NCBI RefSeq assembly: GCF_964204645.1 | Contig: NC_134032.1 | Span: 13,138,275-13,202,274, forward strand | Source of the DNA: Tubulanus polymorphus | Taxonomy: Eukaryota; Nemertea; Palaeonemertea; Tubulaniformes; Tubulanidae | Direction: 5' to 3' | Length of the DNA stretch: 64,000 bases | Shown: positions 46,022 to 58,015 of the stretch, piece by piece | How the letters are laid out: each line of letters opens with the position of its first letter | How positions within the stretch are numbered: the stretch's first letter is position 1 | The notes under the pieces: model-generated | Told to the model about the DNA's origin: nothing | Databases searched by the model: none | The model's input: only the letters and a program-made list of their open reading frames with translations | Program-made: the position numbers and the translations under genes

Positions 46022-46103
46022 TTATTGTAGATAAATTTTTACTTTCAATATTTGAAATATTTGATGTTATAACTCCAGTTGATAATAGCGTCATAAATCC
46101 ACC

Positions 46104-46508
46104 TTATTGAAATGATAAATATCCAATCCATTTATTTAATTCAGTCGTAACTAAATAATCATTTTTTAAATCGGAATATAATCTATTTTCATCTTGAATT
46201 GGTAGCATATAATTACATAATTTACTATAACCTTTTACTACATTTTCTGATATTGCATCATTGATTCTAGCTATTCTTGCAGTTTCATAGATCTTAAATA
46301 ATTTAATAATTTGGTCTGGTTTCATTGTATCTAATTCATTATACGTTAAATTCTTACCAATAAAATTTTTACATTTTCCAGACGCTATAAATATATCTAA
46401 TTGATGTTTGCGATAAAGATAATATTCAAAATTATTATTTGTAGTAATATCATTTAACGTACTATTATCTGGAGTTAATTTTGTTTCTGATATACCTATA
46501 TCATCCAA
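46104..46508 (-). CDS. Unknown Polinton-associated protein
   Basis: 134 aa, kept intact in unit B (56578-56982) with a few changes. Asn/Asp/Ile-rich with helical MKPDQIIKLFKIYETARIAR. Not recognised; its place beside the packaging ATPase suggests a structural or packaging role, which is inference. Confidence 0.4.
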   Translation of the reverse strand: MDDIGISETKLTPDNSTLNDITTNNNFEYYLYRKHQLDIFIASGKCKNFIGKNLTYNELDTMKPDQIIKLFKIYETARIARINDAISENVVKGYSKLCNYMLPIQDENRLYSDLKNDYLVTTELNKWIGYLSFQ

Positions 46509-46637
46509 AGTTTTTTCAATTTGAACATCACTATTCTAAGATTCTATTTTCTTTTCACCTCCCATTTATATAACAAAAGAATTAGTTGTGTTGTTGCAAC
46601 TAGAATTTAACTAGAATGTAAATAAAAATATAATAGA

Positions 46638-47330
46638 TTAAAAAGCTAGTTGAATTTGAATGAATTCATATTTAAATGGGTGTTGTAATCGAAATGGTAA
46701 TTTAGATCTTTTATTATTTTTCAATTTAACCATATATTCATTATGTAAATCATGCGGAATAATAAAATTTTCCTCAAGCGCATTTTTCATTGATTTTCTA
46801 TCTTTATTGTAGAATAATACTAAAAATCTAATGTTTTCTCTAAAATCTTTAACAATTGAATTATATTTTTGATTTTAATCCCACGTTGTTATCCCAAAAT
46901 GTCTCCCAGAGAAAGCTAAATTACATAGTTCACTTTCTCTAATTTTTGAATCATGTAAATTTGCACAATCATCTATGATAAATAATGTATTTGTTGCTTT
47001 ATAAATATCAATTGCTATTTTAATACAATTTTCTAAATTTTCTTTAACTGTTTTAGGATCTAATACAATAAATTTATCATTTCAAGTAATATTTCTATCA
47101 TAAGTTTGATTAAATTCATACGTTGGACAAAATAATACTACATTATCAAAATAGTTTTTACAAATAGTTTCTAATAAATTTAATATAAAATAAGTTTTTC
47201 CGCAATTTGTTACACCAGAAATTAACATATTATGAGGTTCAAATATAAATAATTCTTTTAAACTAAAATGAAACTTTTGATGTTTGTACAGCATCTTTTC
47301 TGGATAGTTGAAAACATACATAACGACTAA
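46638..47330 (-). pseudogene. Polinton packaging ATPase (FtsK/HerA type) with two stops
   Basis: Walker A GVTNCGKT and Walker B TLFIIDD are both present, and the frame is otherwise open for over 200 codons. Two in-frame stops interrupt it: TGA at 47084-47082 and TAA at 46877-46875. The same stops are in unit B, so the gene was dead before the duplication. Family knowledge: this ATPase pumps DNA into capsids. Confidence 0.75.
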
Positions 47331-47457
47331 AAATATCAATTATATTTAATATCCACCAATAATCATCATTATCTTTCTTAAGATTTTTCATATCAATCAA
47401 ATCACCCTGCCACTGTTGATCTACATAATTCTTACCATAGTAGTTGTCGAATAAACA
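47300..47457 (-). pseudogene. Retroviral-type (rve) integrase fragment
   Basis: About 50 codons with QWQGDLIDM, which holds the first catalytic Asp of the DDE triad, followed by YWWILNIIDIFSRY, typical of Polinton integrases. The rest of the catalytic core is missing. At the low-coordinate end the sequence passes into the ATPase in a different frame, so a deletion has joined two genes. Confidence 0.7.
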
Positions 47458-47825
47458 CTATAATCCGTGTAAACTGTAGATAAATGAAGAAATCCCACTC
47501 TTCGAATTTAAAATTATACGATTAAATTTATTATTATGAAACCACAACGTTTCGGTCGTTGACTAACAGCCATCATCAGGTGGAATGACCAGAAAAACAA
47601 GTTACAAAGCATATAAACTCACAGGATCTAAAATAGAAGCAGTGTGTCAAAACTAAAGATAAACAGACCAAGCAATAAAACATCAAGGGGTACCGTGGAA
47701 ACCACAGCAATTCTAAACAAACTAAAGAGTAAAAACAAATTATGTAACTAAGTGAAGTGGACTGAAGAGGGTGGCGATAACAGAGTGACATCCACCCAAA
47801 TCTAATAAAGAGTTGATGTGTCTGG
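47457..47825 (-). mobile_element. Penelope-like/retrozyme fragment with hammerhead motif, unit A
   Basis: A block of about 370 bp between integrase and capsid fragments. It reads on the minus strand, ends in an A/T-rich stretch, and carries a hammerhead motif and an upstream gggtgg/ccaccc hairpin (47769-47797). Hammerheads of this form are known from Penelope-like elements and from metazoan retrozymes. Borders are approximate. Confidence 0.65.
47542..47583 (-). ncRNA. Type I hammerhead ribozyme motif, unit A
   Basis: Minus strand: stem I ccac/gtgg, core CTGATGA, stem II ggctgtt and aacgacc around an agtc loop, then GAAA and a minimal 2-bp stem III (ACGT) before the cleavage position. Here stem II has one C-A mismatch that unit B lacks. 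A stem III this short is typical of small metazoan hammerheads thought to act as dimers. Confidence 0.72.
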
Positions 47826-48254
47826 ATAATAATTGGTTATGTGGAGAAAAACCAGTATAAAATCCAAAACATTTTCATTTTCATCATCTAACTTTATTTT
47901 AATTTTATTAGAACTCTCACTTTTTATGAATCTAACTGAAAATGTATCTTCACTTCTAATTTTTATTCGTGCTTTTCTACTAATATCTTGCGCTAATGTT
48001 TCTAAATTATATAATCCTGGTGTTAGCATAAGATGGACCCATTTATGATTACTTTTATTAAAAATTAAAAAGGCTCTATGATCATCAGTTTTATCTGATA
48101 CATTATAAAAAGAGTTACATAAACTTTCATTTACTAATTCTAAATCTACACAATTTTTAAATTCTCTATCTAATTGTACTAGTAAATTATGTGATTTTGA
48201 ATTTGTGAGTTTTCTGGAATAAACAAATATTCTATATTCTTTTAATTCAATCAT
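47802..48254 (-). pseudogene. Penton-like minor capsid fragment (Polinton), unit A
   Basis: The N-terminal part shows short-strand features of Polinton penton (PY) proteins: LLVQLDREFKNC, SFYNV and LTPGLYNLETL. The ORF loses the family's C-terminal half where the Penelope-like fragment begins. Unit B has a one-base deletion that ends it earlier (58727-58368). Confidence 0.6.
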
Positions 48255-48272
48255 TATTCATTACACAAAAAA

Positions 48273-48482
48273 TTACCTCGAACCACTAAAAATTAATTTT
48301 AATAAAATTTTTCCTAAATAAATGGAAGATTGTGTTGTGCCAAACTGTAGACATTCCGAAGAATTATTCAATAAACATATCCTGTATTCGTAAATGTCGT
48401 TTGTATCAGTGTCAGCGTCTTGGTCTAACCACTCATTTCGGGGAAGTTCCGGACCAACTATATGAGTTAAGGTTGGAGCCAA
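48273..48482 (-). other. Unassigned ORF with acidic repeat
   Basis: 69 aa from the first ATG, though the frame is open further upstream to about 48570 (PEYDLPFRVRHLLERRF). Contains DQDADTDTND. Present in both units. It could be a relic of a host exon or of the mobile element; not recognised. Confidence 0.3.
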
Positions 48483-51400
48483 AGTAATGGAAAATCTCCT
48501 CTCAAGTAAGTGACGGACTCGAAACGGTAAATCGTATTCGGGGGCACCCGTACGAATTCCACTGTTTTGGCGATTTCAGATTCGGCCAAAATATTGATCA
48601 ACGTATGAAAGATTCTTGCATATGATTAACGACGCGAACATACACATACATTTCAATTTTCCAATTTCGTTCCGGAGCTGGGAAAATAATCAGTGCGAGT
48701 CGTCACTCAATAGAAAGAATTCGACTACGCATTACGTGCTTACCTCATTATAAGCTTATGTGGTAAATAAAGTTGATCCAAACTTTCATTTCAAATAATT
48801 TGAATTAAACGGATTCTATATCTACGTTGGCTAAATATCCATTCGATGGATGTAGCCTAGCTCTAGTGTCGATGAATCCCATGACGGGGTAAGTTCTACA
48901 AGACAAAATCTAAACTAGGCTAAAATCTCGAATGTGAACCATACAATCGAATAGAATCGTTTATTTCTCACTAAGCAAACTTGGCACATGTAGAAGATAC
49001 AAGAATCGATACGATAGAAATTTATAATTTACAAAACTTTAAAAACAAACGAAAATGAAAAATAGGATAGAATTGATAACAGAGATAATATACGTATATG
49101 TACTTCAGTAATTTGAGGCCAACATTAACACATCTAGCGAGTTAAGCGGTTATTAGGATATCACTATTTGCAGCATTAAGTAATTAGATAGTGTCAGGTC
49201 TATTATGAACCTCTCGCCCCTGAAAGTATATATGGAATCGAAACGAAACGACTGTTGACACATTGTTTTATATCATTAATACATGATACCTTCATATTTT
49301 TCTACTCGTAACCGAAGGTCAATATCATTGACGTGCAAACGGAAACCGATATTACAGCAGCAATTAGCTTGTACTTATAATATAAAATGTGAGTGCGAAA
49401 AAAAGTACAACGTTTCAAATTTCGAGAGCACTCGACATTACATTATAGTCTCTATACGTAAACGGGAAGCAATTGACACTTTTTTCGCGATCTTTCATAT
49501 GCGTGCGAAAGTAAATAGAATAAATGCTGAATAAACTTCAAAGAAAATAGATGGATCGGAAATGTACGGTTAACAGATTTTGTTGTTAAATCTACAATAT
49601 TGTTGGTCTTTTACATACACTCCCAGGCGGGCCAATGTGCGTTTAACCTACGAGCAATCATCTCAACCTAGGATAATTCAGATGGTTCAGATATTTGCTC
49701 GTAGGTTTAACTAATGACGCATTGTTTGAATGAATTCCCAGTGTAGGAGGACTGTGTGGGCCAGGTTCAGGTGTTCAGATACGTCGTTCCACAAGGCATA
49801 ACGCATCAGTTTCATCAGAGTTTTGTTCTATATAAAAAACAATCCAACTTAATCAAATAATCTGCACAGTCACCCGAGTTATACATGCTGAATAAACACT
49901 GGGGATTTTAATAAATTCGAGTCCCAATGTAGCATATGAAAAAACAACTTTTTTTGAATACATCTCTGTAGATGGAAACGAGAAATATTTCAGAAACATC
50001 GGGAAAACTGCATTTTATAGTCGAAAACTGAAATAACAACCTTAAGTTTCTCCCCCGAGAATCGACCATCGCTGATAACATACCTGTAACGCTGCGGACA
50101 TCGTGTAGGACACTACTCGTATAGTGTTACAACTGCAAGGAATCTGTTTCCTTAATAATAATAATGGCTCATAGCATCGAGTATAGTTAAATATGATACA
50201 ATATAATAGATAATACAAAATTTCATTCGCGAAATAGTGAGGTCCTAGATGGATTTCAATGTTGGGACTAGGGCTCGTTGCAGAATTAAGCATATCCAAC
50301 GCTAGGTTGATGTTACGGTGGCGCCTGGTCATTGCTCCGCGTTGCGTTCTATCGCTGATTGAAAAGTCTATAAAGCTGTCACACGTGATACCTGAAATAC
50401 GTCGATCACTCGTTGTTTACTGCAGTTCTTAGTGAATGTGAATGTTTTTTCATCGTTAAGATTACGAATCAGGTAAGCCGAAATGCGCTGACGGGGCCCA
50501 TTTTACCCGAAAGACTTAACAGTTTTTATAGATCTTTTAAAGTATGTGGTCGTGAACTTTGAAATGCCTTCCACTGATTTGAAATGATAGAAAATTCGAC
50601 GGTTTTTAAATTGATACCATGTCTTTAGGTCTAAATGATTAGTAAAGAATAAATAGTTTCAAGTCGGAAATAGGTGTAGGTCTCGCGTTTGACAGTCGAG
50701 ATTATACTTGGTACTTTGGAACTCATTTTATAATTTACATTCAAAGTATATTGAAAATTCGGCTCTTCGCTCACAGTCGGAGTTGTAGAAAATCTCGAAG
50801 TCACATAAACATCGCACCACTTATTGTGATTTATGGTACCAATAAAACCAAAATGAGACATCTTGATTCGAGAAAATAATGTTCACTAATTATTCAATAT
50901 TTCTCATTCTTTTTATTTCATTGACTTCGATTACAAATCTACCACACCTGCCGGGAAAGAAACAGGGGGTTTGGTTTTGAAATCGAAAATCGAAAGTCGA
51001 GTACAGATTAAGTTGGATGATCGGTCCAATTTACTTGGAAATTTTGGTCCCGGTTCAATCTTCTAAGCAGCCTGAACCGGCAAGCGACTGATTAGCGTTA
51101 TATGTCTTGTACATGATACATGTATTTCAGTTATTATGTGAACGTAATCCCGAATGTTTTGTAATTTTCTATATCGAAAATAAAACCAATTTTCTGTTCT
51201 TAAAAACGATCAATGTGACACCGACCGGCTGCCATCTCTCGATTATTCATTATTGATTAACATTATTTTACCGTTGCGTTCATACAATGCGATATATAGG
51301 TACGGTACATGCAAGTTTGCGCTGTTACATTTGCCAATAACGGATAACATGAAATGTAAGAACAAGCCAGCGAGTATGGTACGAATAAAGCCGGTGCTTG

Positions 51401-51780
51401 TGCCGGTGCAAGAGTTATATAAGAAAAAAAGAAAAGAAAAACTTAGAGGAAGTAATGAAACATATTATGTTAAAATACAATGACAGCATCTATCTATATC
51501 TTTAAGTGAGTAGTAAGTTCGACGGTTCTTAATCAAAGAGAAATGATTTGATGAAGAGCCATATATCGAATAAAGAAATAAAGAAATATCCATGTTGAAT
51601 GACATAGAATGTTCGATTAAATTAGTAGACGGCTAAAAGTAACTTTCAGATTTAAGATGAAAGGGATATGCATTTCAAATACCATAGGACCTTGAATTTC
51701 AAGACTGTATTTTCTTGATTAACGCTGTATCGTTCTGGAATTATGTTTGAATTTTTTTAATCTAGTTTCTCGGACCAATG
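48483..51780. other. Non-coding part of unit A
   Basis: No convincing gene. Short ORFs shared with unit B are uninformative because the units are nearly identical. Contains a cctacgagcaatcatctc motif paired with a ctcgtaggtttaa motif (49640-49715), also found at 37305 in the PAN-gene intron. Confidence 0.45.
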
Positions 51781-51985
51781 CCCAAGGCGCCTATCTTTTG
51801 AACTTTATTCTATGTAGGAACATCGACAGGTTTTGCGAATAACCTGGCTTATTCATAAAGTTAGCAACTGTGTTTAGGCTGGGATTGGTGGATATATTAG
51901 CAGGGAGTAGTTCACTTCTTTCTTTGTTGTAAAAGGGACATATACATAGAACATGGTTATGACCGCGGCATTTCACTCTCAAAGA
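51781..51985 (-). mobile_element. LINE C-terminal fragment, unit A
   Basis: The minus strand encodes HVLCICPFYNKERSELL, matching the conserved cysteine/histidine tail (CPxYxxxR) of non-LTR reverse transcriptases. Unit B has the same fragment around 62280-62465 with a small deletion. Confidence 0.55.
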
Positions 51986-53291
51986 GCCAGTATCAACAAC
52001 AATTTAATTGATACTTACAGCTTTAAGTGGTCAAACTCACACTGAGCATCGCTGCTTCGCCGGACCCCAGCTGCTTGTTACTATGGTTACAGGCAAGAGT
52101 GAATAAAGAGCAAAACTTTTCCACACTTAATCCAAGAAAATGAAGTAATAAGCAATGAAAATTCAGTTTTGAAGTCTTGTTGCATTCAAGAGTGAATATT
52201 TTCGCTGGATGCTGAAGTCAGTGTTTACATTATGAAGTGTCAAAACCAATTTCCAAGTTGAAAGATTATATTTAGACGGTGTTTCAAGCAAAACAACAGC
52301 ACTCGACTTATGAGATGATTCCAGATTATATATGCTCACACTCTGAGGAGTTTATAGATGTACAAAATCAATCAGATTGAATTTGCCACATGACATGATT
52401 ATTCCCAAAATGAAACTAAAAAATTCAAGAAAGGATTTTGTAAAATTGTAAAAATTGGAATTTTATATCCTTTAATGAATGGCCAGGATGGTATATTATT
52501 CACTCTTGAATGCAGTAGTCGCTTGACCTCAATTACTCGTAAGGCTGAGTGATAGAAACCACAGGGATCCCGATATGTTAGTGTAACAACTCTTTGATGC
52601 GCCGCGGTCATAACTACTGGGATAGACTTTACACGCAGATCAATGATAATGTACCGTTTTCCTAGAGATTTACGAAAAAGTACACTCATTTTAGACGGTT
52701 GCCGACCTAACTCAGGTTACGATTCGTTATAACGACTGGAGCATTATCAGAACGCATGAAACACTGGCCATTTATTCTCCTCATTTCGTTATTCTCCTTA
52801 TTATCGAGGTGATGAAAATCAGCAGAATATTGTAATGTACTCTAATTAACGAAATAACTGCGCTCCTTCAGATATAAACTCTATCAGACGTCACAGTTGG
52901 GATGCAATGTACACGTTTGTACGAAGTGAGGTAATATCGAATTTACGCCTCAATGCCACCCGACGCTTAACTGGCCCTTTTAATCTCGACGACTTATGTA
53001 TCGAATTTGTTCGATAGTTTCGAACGCGATGCGTGTGACACGAGGGTACTCGACATTGTGTTGCGCGATGGTAGGGTAACGAATATCAATCATTTAGCTT
53101 TCGTTTTTACATAAAGGTAGATGTACCGAACGTATTTCGTATTGGAATGAAACTGGGGTGAAGGACGGAGAGGCCGATGTATAAACTGGGCTTTTAATGT
53201 TTCATCCCGTCACGAGAAGCGAGGTATAAACCTTTATAGTCATATGTTTGATTTCTTTTTCATTTTCTTTTATCCAACAGGTGAACGAATA

Positions 53292-55217
53292 ATGACCGAT
53301 TGTCAAAGATCTCCGCTGAAAATCTGCACTATAGTTGTCAGTATTTTAGCAGTAGGTTCTTTGCTGTTTTCCTACACGCAATTCGAGATTTCTAATTTGA
53401 CTAAGCATAATTCGCTAGCTGGAGTAGTCTATAAATACATTACGGTAAGATCAAATGCGCTAATGGTCTATCCACTGGACGTCAAAGAACCGGACTCACC
53501 GGAAATACCGTGTACAATGCGAAAAACTAAATATTCCGGGTCGACTCCAATATGCGTTTACAAAGCGACAGTTGACACAGTCGTGTCCAAGGCTATATTG
53601 ATAAACGGGGCTTGGGAACCTCACCTAACCGAACTTATGGAGGAACTTTTCCGTCGCGATCCTAATTTGAACTTGTTCGATTTCGGGTCGAATGTCGGCT
53701 CCTTCGCGATAACGGCGCTAAAAAGCGGTCGTAAAGTCGTCGCGGTCGATCCTAAAGCGGGGAATCTGCGCCGAATCAGAATGTCGATTCATAAAGGTCA
53801 TCTGACCGGCGCGGTTTTAGTACAGAACGGTTTATCGGACTTCCGAACAACGGCGACTTTTCACCAAGACCCTGGAAACAACGGCGGGTCATACCTCACC
53901 GATACTAAACTGAATGACACACACGGTATAATAGCAAAAGTGAAATTTCAAGTTAAAACAATTCTAGTGACCGATTTGATTCCAGTGATTAGATTTAAAC
54001 GAGCTATGATTAAGATAGATATTCAGGGTTTCGAACTGAAGGTGTTTCAACATCTAGAGTCGTTTTTAAAAACGGTAGATATTCCGTTTATACTGATGGA
54101 ATGGATCTGGGTGAAGGTTGGAGAGACTGGTAAACGTATGGTAGCGCTGATGTATAAACTGGGCTATCAATGTTTTCAAACCGCTCTGAACGGCGCTCGA
54201 TGTCCGGGTAACGACCACACTAAATGGCCGTATGACGTAGTTTGGGTGAGAACTGATGCCACTGTTTACCCTGGAGCATATGAAGCTATTCGTATTTGGA
54301 ACGGGAAGCCACCAGTCACACATATAACGACAGCTTCTCCAATAAACGGCGTCGCAATCGTCTATCCGCTCAACATCAAAGAACCAGACTCGCCGGAAAT
54401 ACCGTGTACAGTGCGTAAAACTAAATATTCCGGGGTGACTCCAATATGTGTTTATAACGCAACAGTTGATACGGTCGTGTCTAAGGCTATATTGATAAAC
54501 GGGGCTTGGGAACCTCACCTAACCGGACTCATGGAGGAACTTTTCCGTCGCGACCCACATTTGAACTTACTCGATTTCGGGTCGAATGTCGGCTCCTTCG
54601 CGATAACGGCGCTAAAAAGCGGTCGTAAAGTCGTCGCGGTCGATCCTAAAGCGGGGAATCTGCGCCGAATCAGAATGTCGATTCATAAAGGTCATCTGAC
54701 CGGCGCGGTTTTAGTACAGAACGGTTTATCGGACTTCCGAACAACGGCGACTTTTCACCAAGACCCCGGAAACAACGGCGGGTCATACCTCACCGATACT
54801 AAACTGAATGACACACACGGTATAATAGCAAAAGTGAAATTTCAAGTTAAAACAATTCTAGTGACCGATTTGATTCCAGTGATTAGATTTAAACGAGCTA
54901 TGATTAAGATTGATATTCAGGGTTTCGAACTGAAGGCGTTTCAACATCTCGAGTCGTTTTTAAAAACGGTAGATATTCCGTTTATACTGATGGAATGGAT
55001 CTGGGTGAAGGTCGGAGAGACTGGTAAACGTATGGTAGCGCTGATGTATAAACTGGGCTATCAATGTTTTCAAACCGCTCTGAACGGCGCTCGATGTCCG
55101 GGTAACGACCACACTAAATGGCCGTATGACGTAGTTTGGGTGAGAACTGATGCCACTGTTTACCCTGGAGCATATGAAGCTATTCGTATATGGAACGGGA
55201 AACCAAAACCTTCCTAG
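53292..55217 (+). CDS. Type II membrane protein with two FkbM methyltransferase domains (unit B)
   Basis: 641 aa. I take the ATG at 53292, which directly follows a ccaacag acceptor (53274-53280) as in units A and C, rather than the ATG at 53244 that lies in the intron side. Anchor, two FkbM modules and all SAM motifs are as in unit A. The two domains of this copy are more alike than those of unit A: both carry HQDPGNNGGSYLTD and VIRFKRAMIKIDIQGFEL, which in unit A occur only in domain 2. Domain 2 begins with a unit-A-domain-1-like stretch (LTGLMEELFRRDPHLNLL). This mosaic points to gene conversion. Role as for unit A. Confidence 0.9.
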   Translation: MTDCQRSPLKICTIVVSILAVGSLLFSYTQFEISNLTKHNSLAGVVYKYITVRSNALMVYPLDVKEPDSPEIPCTMRKTKYSGSTPICVYKATVDTVVSKAILINGAWEPHLTELMEELFRRDPNLNLFDFGSNVGSFAITALKSGRKVVAVDPKAGNLRRIRMSIHKGHLTGAVLVQNGLSDFRTTATFHQDPGNNGGSYLTDTKLNDTHGIIAKVKFQVKTILVTDLIPVIRFKRAMIKIDIQGFELKVFQHLESFLKTVDIPFILMEWIWVKVGETGKRMVALMYKLGYQCFQTALNGARCPGNDHTKWPYDVVWVRTDATVYPGAYEAIRIWNGKPPVTHITTASPINGVAIVYPLNIKEPDSPEIPCTVRKTKYSGVTPICVYNATVDTVVSKAILINGAWEPHLTGLMEELFRRDPHLNLLDFGSNVGSFAITALKSGRKVVAVDPKAGNLRRIRMSIHKGHLTGAVLVQNGLSDFRTTATFHQDPGNNGGSYLTDTKLNDTHGIIAKVKFQVKTILVTDLIPVIRFKRAMIKIDIQGFELKAFQHLESFLKTVDIPFILMEWIWVKVGETGKRMVALMYKLGYQCFQTALNGARCPGNDHTKWPYDVVWVRTDATVYPGAYEAIRIWNGKPKPS

Positions 55218-55689
55218 AGAGAGATACCGGTCAGGTGTTCTTTGAATATATATTCTTGTACACAAATTTCGATTTATATACATCACGAAGCTAAAACTGC
55301 AATTTTTGCCAAGTGAAAATGATATCTGCGAGAAAACAGGCATTTTGCTGTCACCAATTTCTGACGTGCCATTCAGGTATAGATTCAATACATCTGTCTC
55401 GATTTATATGACTGGTTGTTTGGTTAGCATGCATGGACGTATAAGCTAGATGAAGAAAAAACTCCACAATGACTATGATTATTTGACCTAATTCTATTCT
55501 TCCGGAAAAGCTGATTTCTTAAGCAGTTTTTTACAAAACAGCGGTTAGCGACAATAATGACAATTTATTCCGCCTTAAATTTATATAAAATATCATCGTG
55601 TTTACAAGCAATTGGAATATCAGGGGTTCAGCCAGAGGTCGTGAGGTCAACACACCACTCGCCACCACAACTAATTTTTTTTCTTATAA

Positions 55690-56016
55690 ATGGGAGATAG
55701 AAAAGCATTCTTAGCGAAAATAAATAACAAAATAAAACCAGCAAAAAAACAATTTGAAATAAAAAAGTTAGCCGATGTTACAAAAGAAATTGAACATAAA
55801 ATATTAAAATTAGAAAAGATAAAAACTAAATATGGAGAGAAAGTATCTGCAAATTTAAGTTACTGTAATGTTAGTACAACGCGAGAATTTAAAGTATTTG
55901 TACCTGATAAATGGGTTTCATTGAGTAAAGATGAATTAACAGATTTAGAAGGATTTAAAATAATCTATCATGGAAAAAATGAAGACGGTCATCATGATTT
56001 AGAAATTGTTGATTAA
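55690..56016 (+). CDS. SSB-like small protein, unit B
   Basis: 108 aa; differs from the unit A protein at only a few positions (NNK for NNN near residue 13, NLSY for NFSY). Same weak ssDNA-binding call. Confidence 0.5.
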   Translation: MGDRKAFLAKINNKIKPAKKQFEIKKLADVTKEIEHKILKLEKIKTKYGEKVSANLSYCNVSTTREFKVFVPDKWVSLSKDELTDLEGFKIIYHGKNEDGHHDLEIVD

Positions 56017-56577
56017 ATAAAAAAAATTAAATAATAGAAATAATAAAATAATAAAATCAATTTAATATCTAGAATCCGAAATGACCTATCTGGACAATTT
56101 AGTTGCTCCTCATAGATAAACAAAAGTAGTGAGATATTTAATTGATTTAAAATATTGTTTAATGAATTTAATTTTTTTTTGCTTTTTTTCTAAAATATTA
56201 GTCCATTTTTTGTATAGTGAACTTTGGAATTTCAACAGTAGTAAAATTTCATTTGATCTTTTATACCAACTACATCCAATCAAAATGAATACAATTACAA
56301 ATCCAGCTGCAAAATATAGTAGAAATAACAATATTATTACCATTATTATTAACATTTCCATCGTTTATTTTTTCTTTTATAGCTTTTTTGAATTCTCTCG
56401 ATTTAATTCCTAATTGCCGAGACCATTCAATTTGTTTTCGAGTTCTCGGTTTTTTCTTCACAGTTAATTCCTTCAATTCTTTTACCACGCTCATTTATTG
56501 TAGATAAATTTTTACTTTCAATATTTGAAATAATTTGATGTTATAACTCCAGTTGATAATAGCGTCATAAATCCACC

Positions 56578-56982
56578 TTATTGAAATGATAAATATCCAA
56601 TCCATTTATTTAATTCAGTCGTAACTAAATAATCATTTTTCAAATCGGAATATAATCTATTTTCATCTTGAATTGGTAGCATATAATTACATAATTTACT
56701 ATAACCTTTTACTACATTTTCTGATATTGCATCATTGATTCTAGCTATTCTTGCAGTTTCATAGATCTTAAATAATTTAATAATTTGGTCTGGTTTCATT
56801 GTATCTAATTCATTATACGTTAAATTCTTACCAATAAAATTTTTACATTTTCCAGACGCTATAAATATTTCTAATTGATGTTTGCAATAAAGATTATATT
56901 CAAAATTATTATTTGTAGTAATATCATTTAACGTACTATTATCTGGAGTTAATTTTGTTTCTGATATACCTATATCATCCAA
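56578..56982 (-). CDS. Unknown Polinton-associated protein, unit B
   Basis: 134 aa counterpart of 46104-46508 with three or four substitutions; still open. Confidence 0.4.
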   Translation of the reverse strand: MDDIGISETKLTPDNSTLNDITTNNNFEYNLYCKHQLEIFIASGKCKNFIGKNLTYNELDTMKPDQIIKLFKIYETARIARINDAISENVVKGYSKLCNYMLPIQDENRLYSDLKNDYLVTTELNKWIGYLSFQ

Positions 56983-57111
56983 AGTTTTTTCAATTTGAAC
57001 ATCACTATTCTAAGATTTTATTTTCTTTTCACCTCCCATTTATATAACAAAATAATTAGTTGTGTTGTTGCAACTAGAATTTAACTAGAATGTAAATAAA
57101 AATATAATAGA

Positions 57112-57804
57112 TTAAAAAGCTAGTTGAATTTGAATGAATTCATATTTAAATGGGTGTTGTAATCGAAATGGTAATTTAGATCTTTTATTATTTTTCAATT
57201 TAACCATATATTCATTATGTAAATCATGCGGAATAATAAAATTTTCCTCAAGCGCATTTTTCATTGATTTTCTATCTTTATTGTAGAATAATACTAAAAA
57301 TCTAATGTTTTCTCTAAAATCTTTAACAATTGAATTATATTTTTGATTTTAATCCCACGTTGTTATCCCAAAATGTCTCCCAGAGAAAGCTAAATTACAT
57401 AGTTCACTTTCTCTAATTTTTGAATCATGTAAATTTGCACAATCATCTATGATAAATAATGTATTTGTTCCTTTATAAATATCAATTGCTATTTTAATAC
57501 AATTTTCTAAATTTTCTTTAACTGTTTTAGGATCTAATACAATAAATTTATCATTTCAAGTAATATTTCTATCATAAGTTTGATTAGATTCATACGTTGG
57601 ACAAAATAATACTACATTATCAAAATAGTTTTTACAAATAGTTTCTAATAAATTTAATATAAAATAAGTTTTTCCGCAATTTGTTACACCAGAAATTAAC
57701 ATATTATGAGGTTCAAATATAAATAATTCTTTTGAACTAAAATAAAACTTTTGATGTTTGTACAGCATCTTTTCTGGATAGTTGAAAACATACATAACGA
57801 CTGA
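57112..57804 (-). pseudogene. Polinton packaging ATPase with two stops, unit B
   Basis: Copy of 46638-47330 with the same TGA and TAA interruptions; Walker A GVTNCGKT intact. Confidence 0.72.
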
Positions 57805-58015
57805 AAATATCAATTATATTTAATATCCACCAATAATCATCATTATCTTTCTTAAGATTTTCCATATCAATCAAATCACCCTGCCACTGTTGATCTACAT
57901 AATTCTTACCATAGTAGTTGTCGAATAAACACTATAATCCGTGTAAACTGTAGATAAATGAAGAAATCCCACTCTTCGAATTTAAAATTATACGATTAAA
58001 TTTATTATTATGAAA

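Larger units (their letters stand above)
45200..48290. mobile_element. Degraded Polinton/Maverick-like element, unit A
   Basis: An AT-rich block, unlike its surroundings, carrying in order an SSB-like ORF (+), then on the minus strand small membrane ORFs, an unknown ORF, a packaging ATPase with stops, an integrase fragment and a penton-like capsid fragment. Such a set belongs to Polintons (Mavericks) and adintoviruses, integrating DNA elements of animals. No DNA polymerase B, protease or major capsid gene was seen, so most of the element is gone. It is interrupted by a Penelope-like/retrozyme fragment at about 47457-47825. Confidence 0.75.
42760..53243 (+). repeat. Tandem segmental duplication, unit A (about 10.48 kb)
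   Basis: Runs from the shared block tgtttgatttctttttcatt before the FkbM gene to the same block at 53244. Contains a double-FkbM gene, a Polinton remnant with a nested ribozyme-bearing fragment, and non-coding DNA. Nucleotide identity to unit B is very high except in the first FkbM domain. Confidence 0.93.

Noticed and set aside
49283-49534. Conserved 83-aa ORF present in both units
   Set aside because: Conservation between near-identical recent duplicates says nothing about coding; composition is not convincing.
52399-52689. 96-aa minus-strand ORF, also in unit B
   Set aside because: Same reason; it could be a retroelement scrap but no motif is secure.
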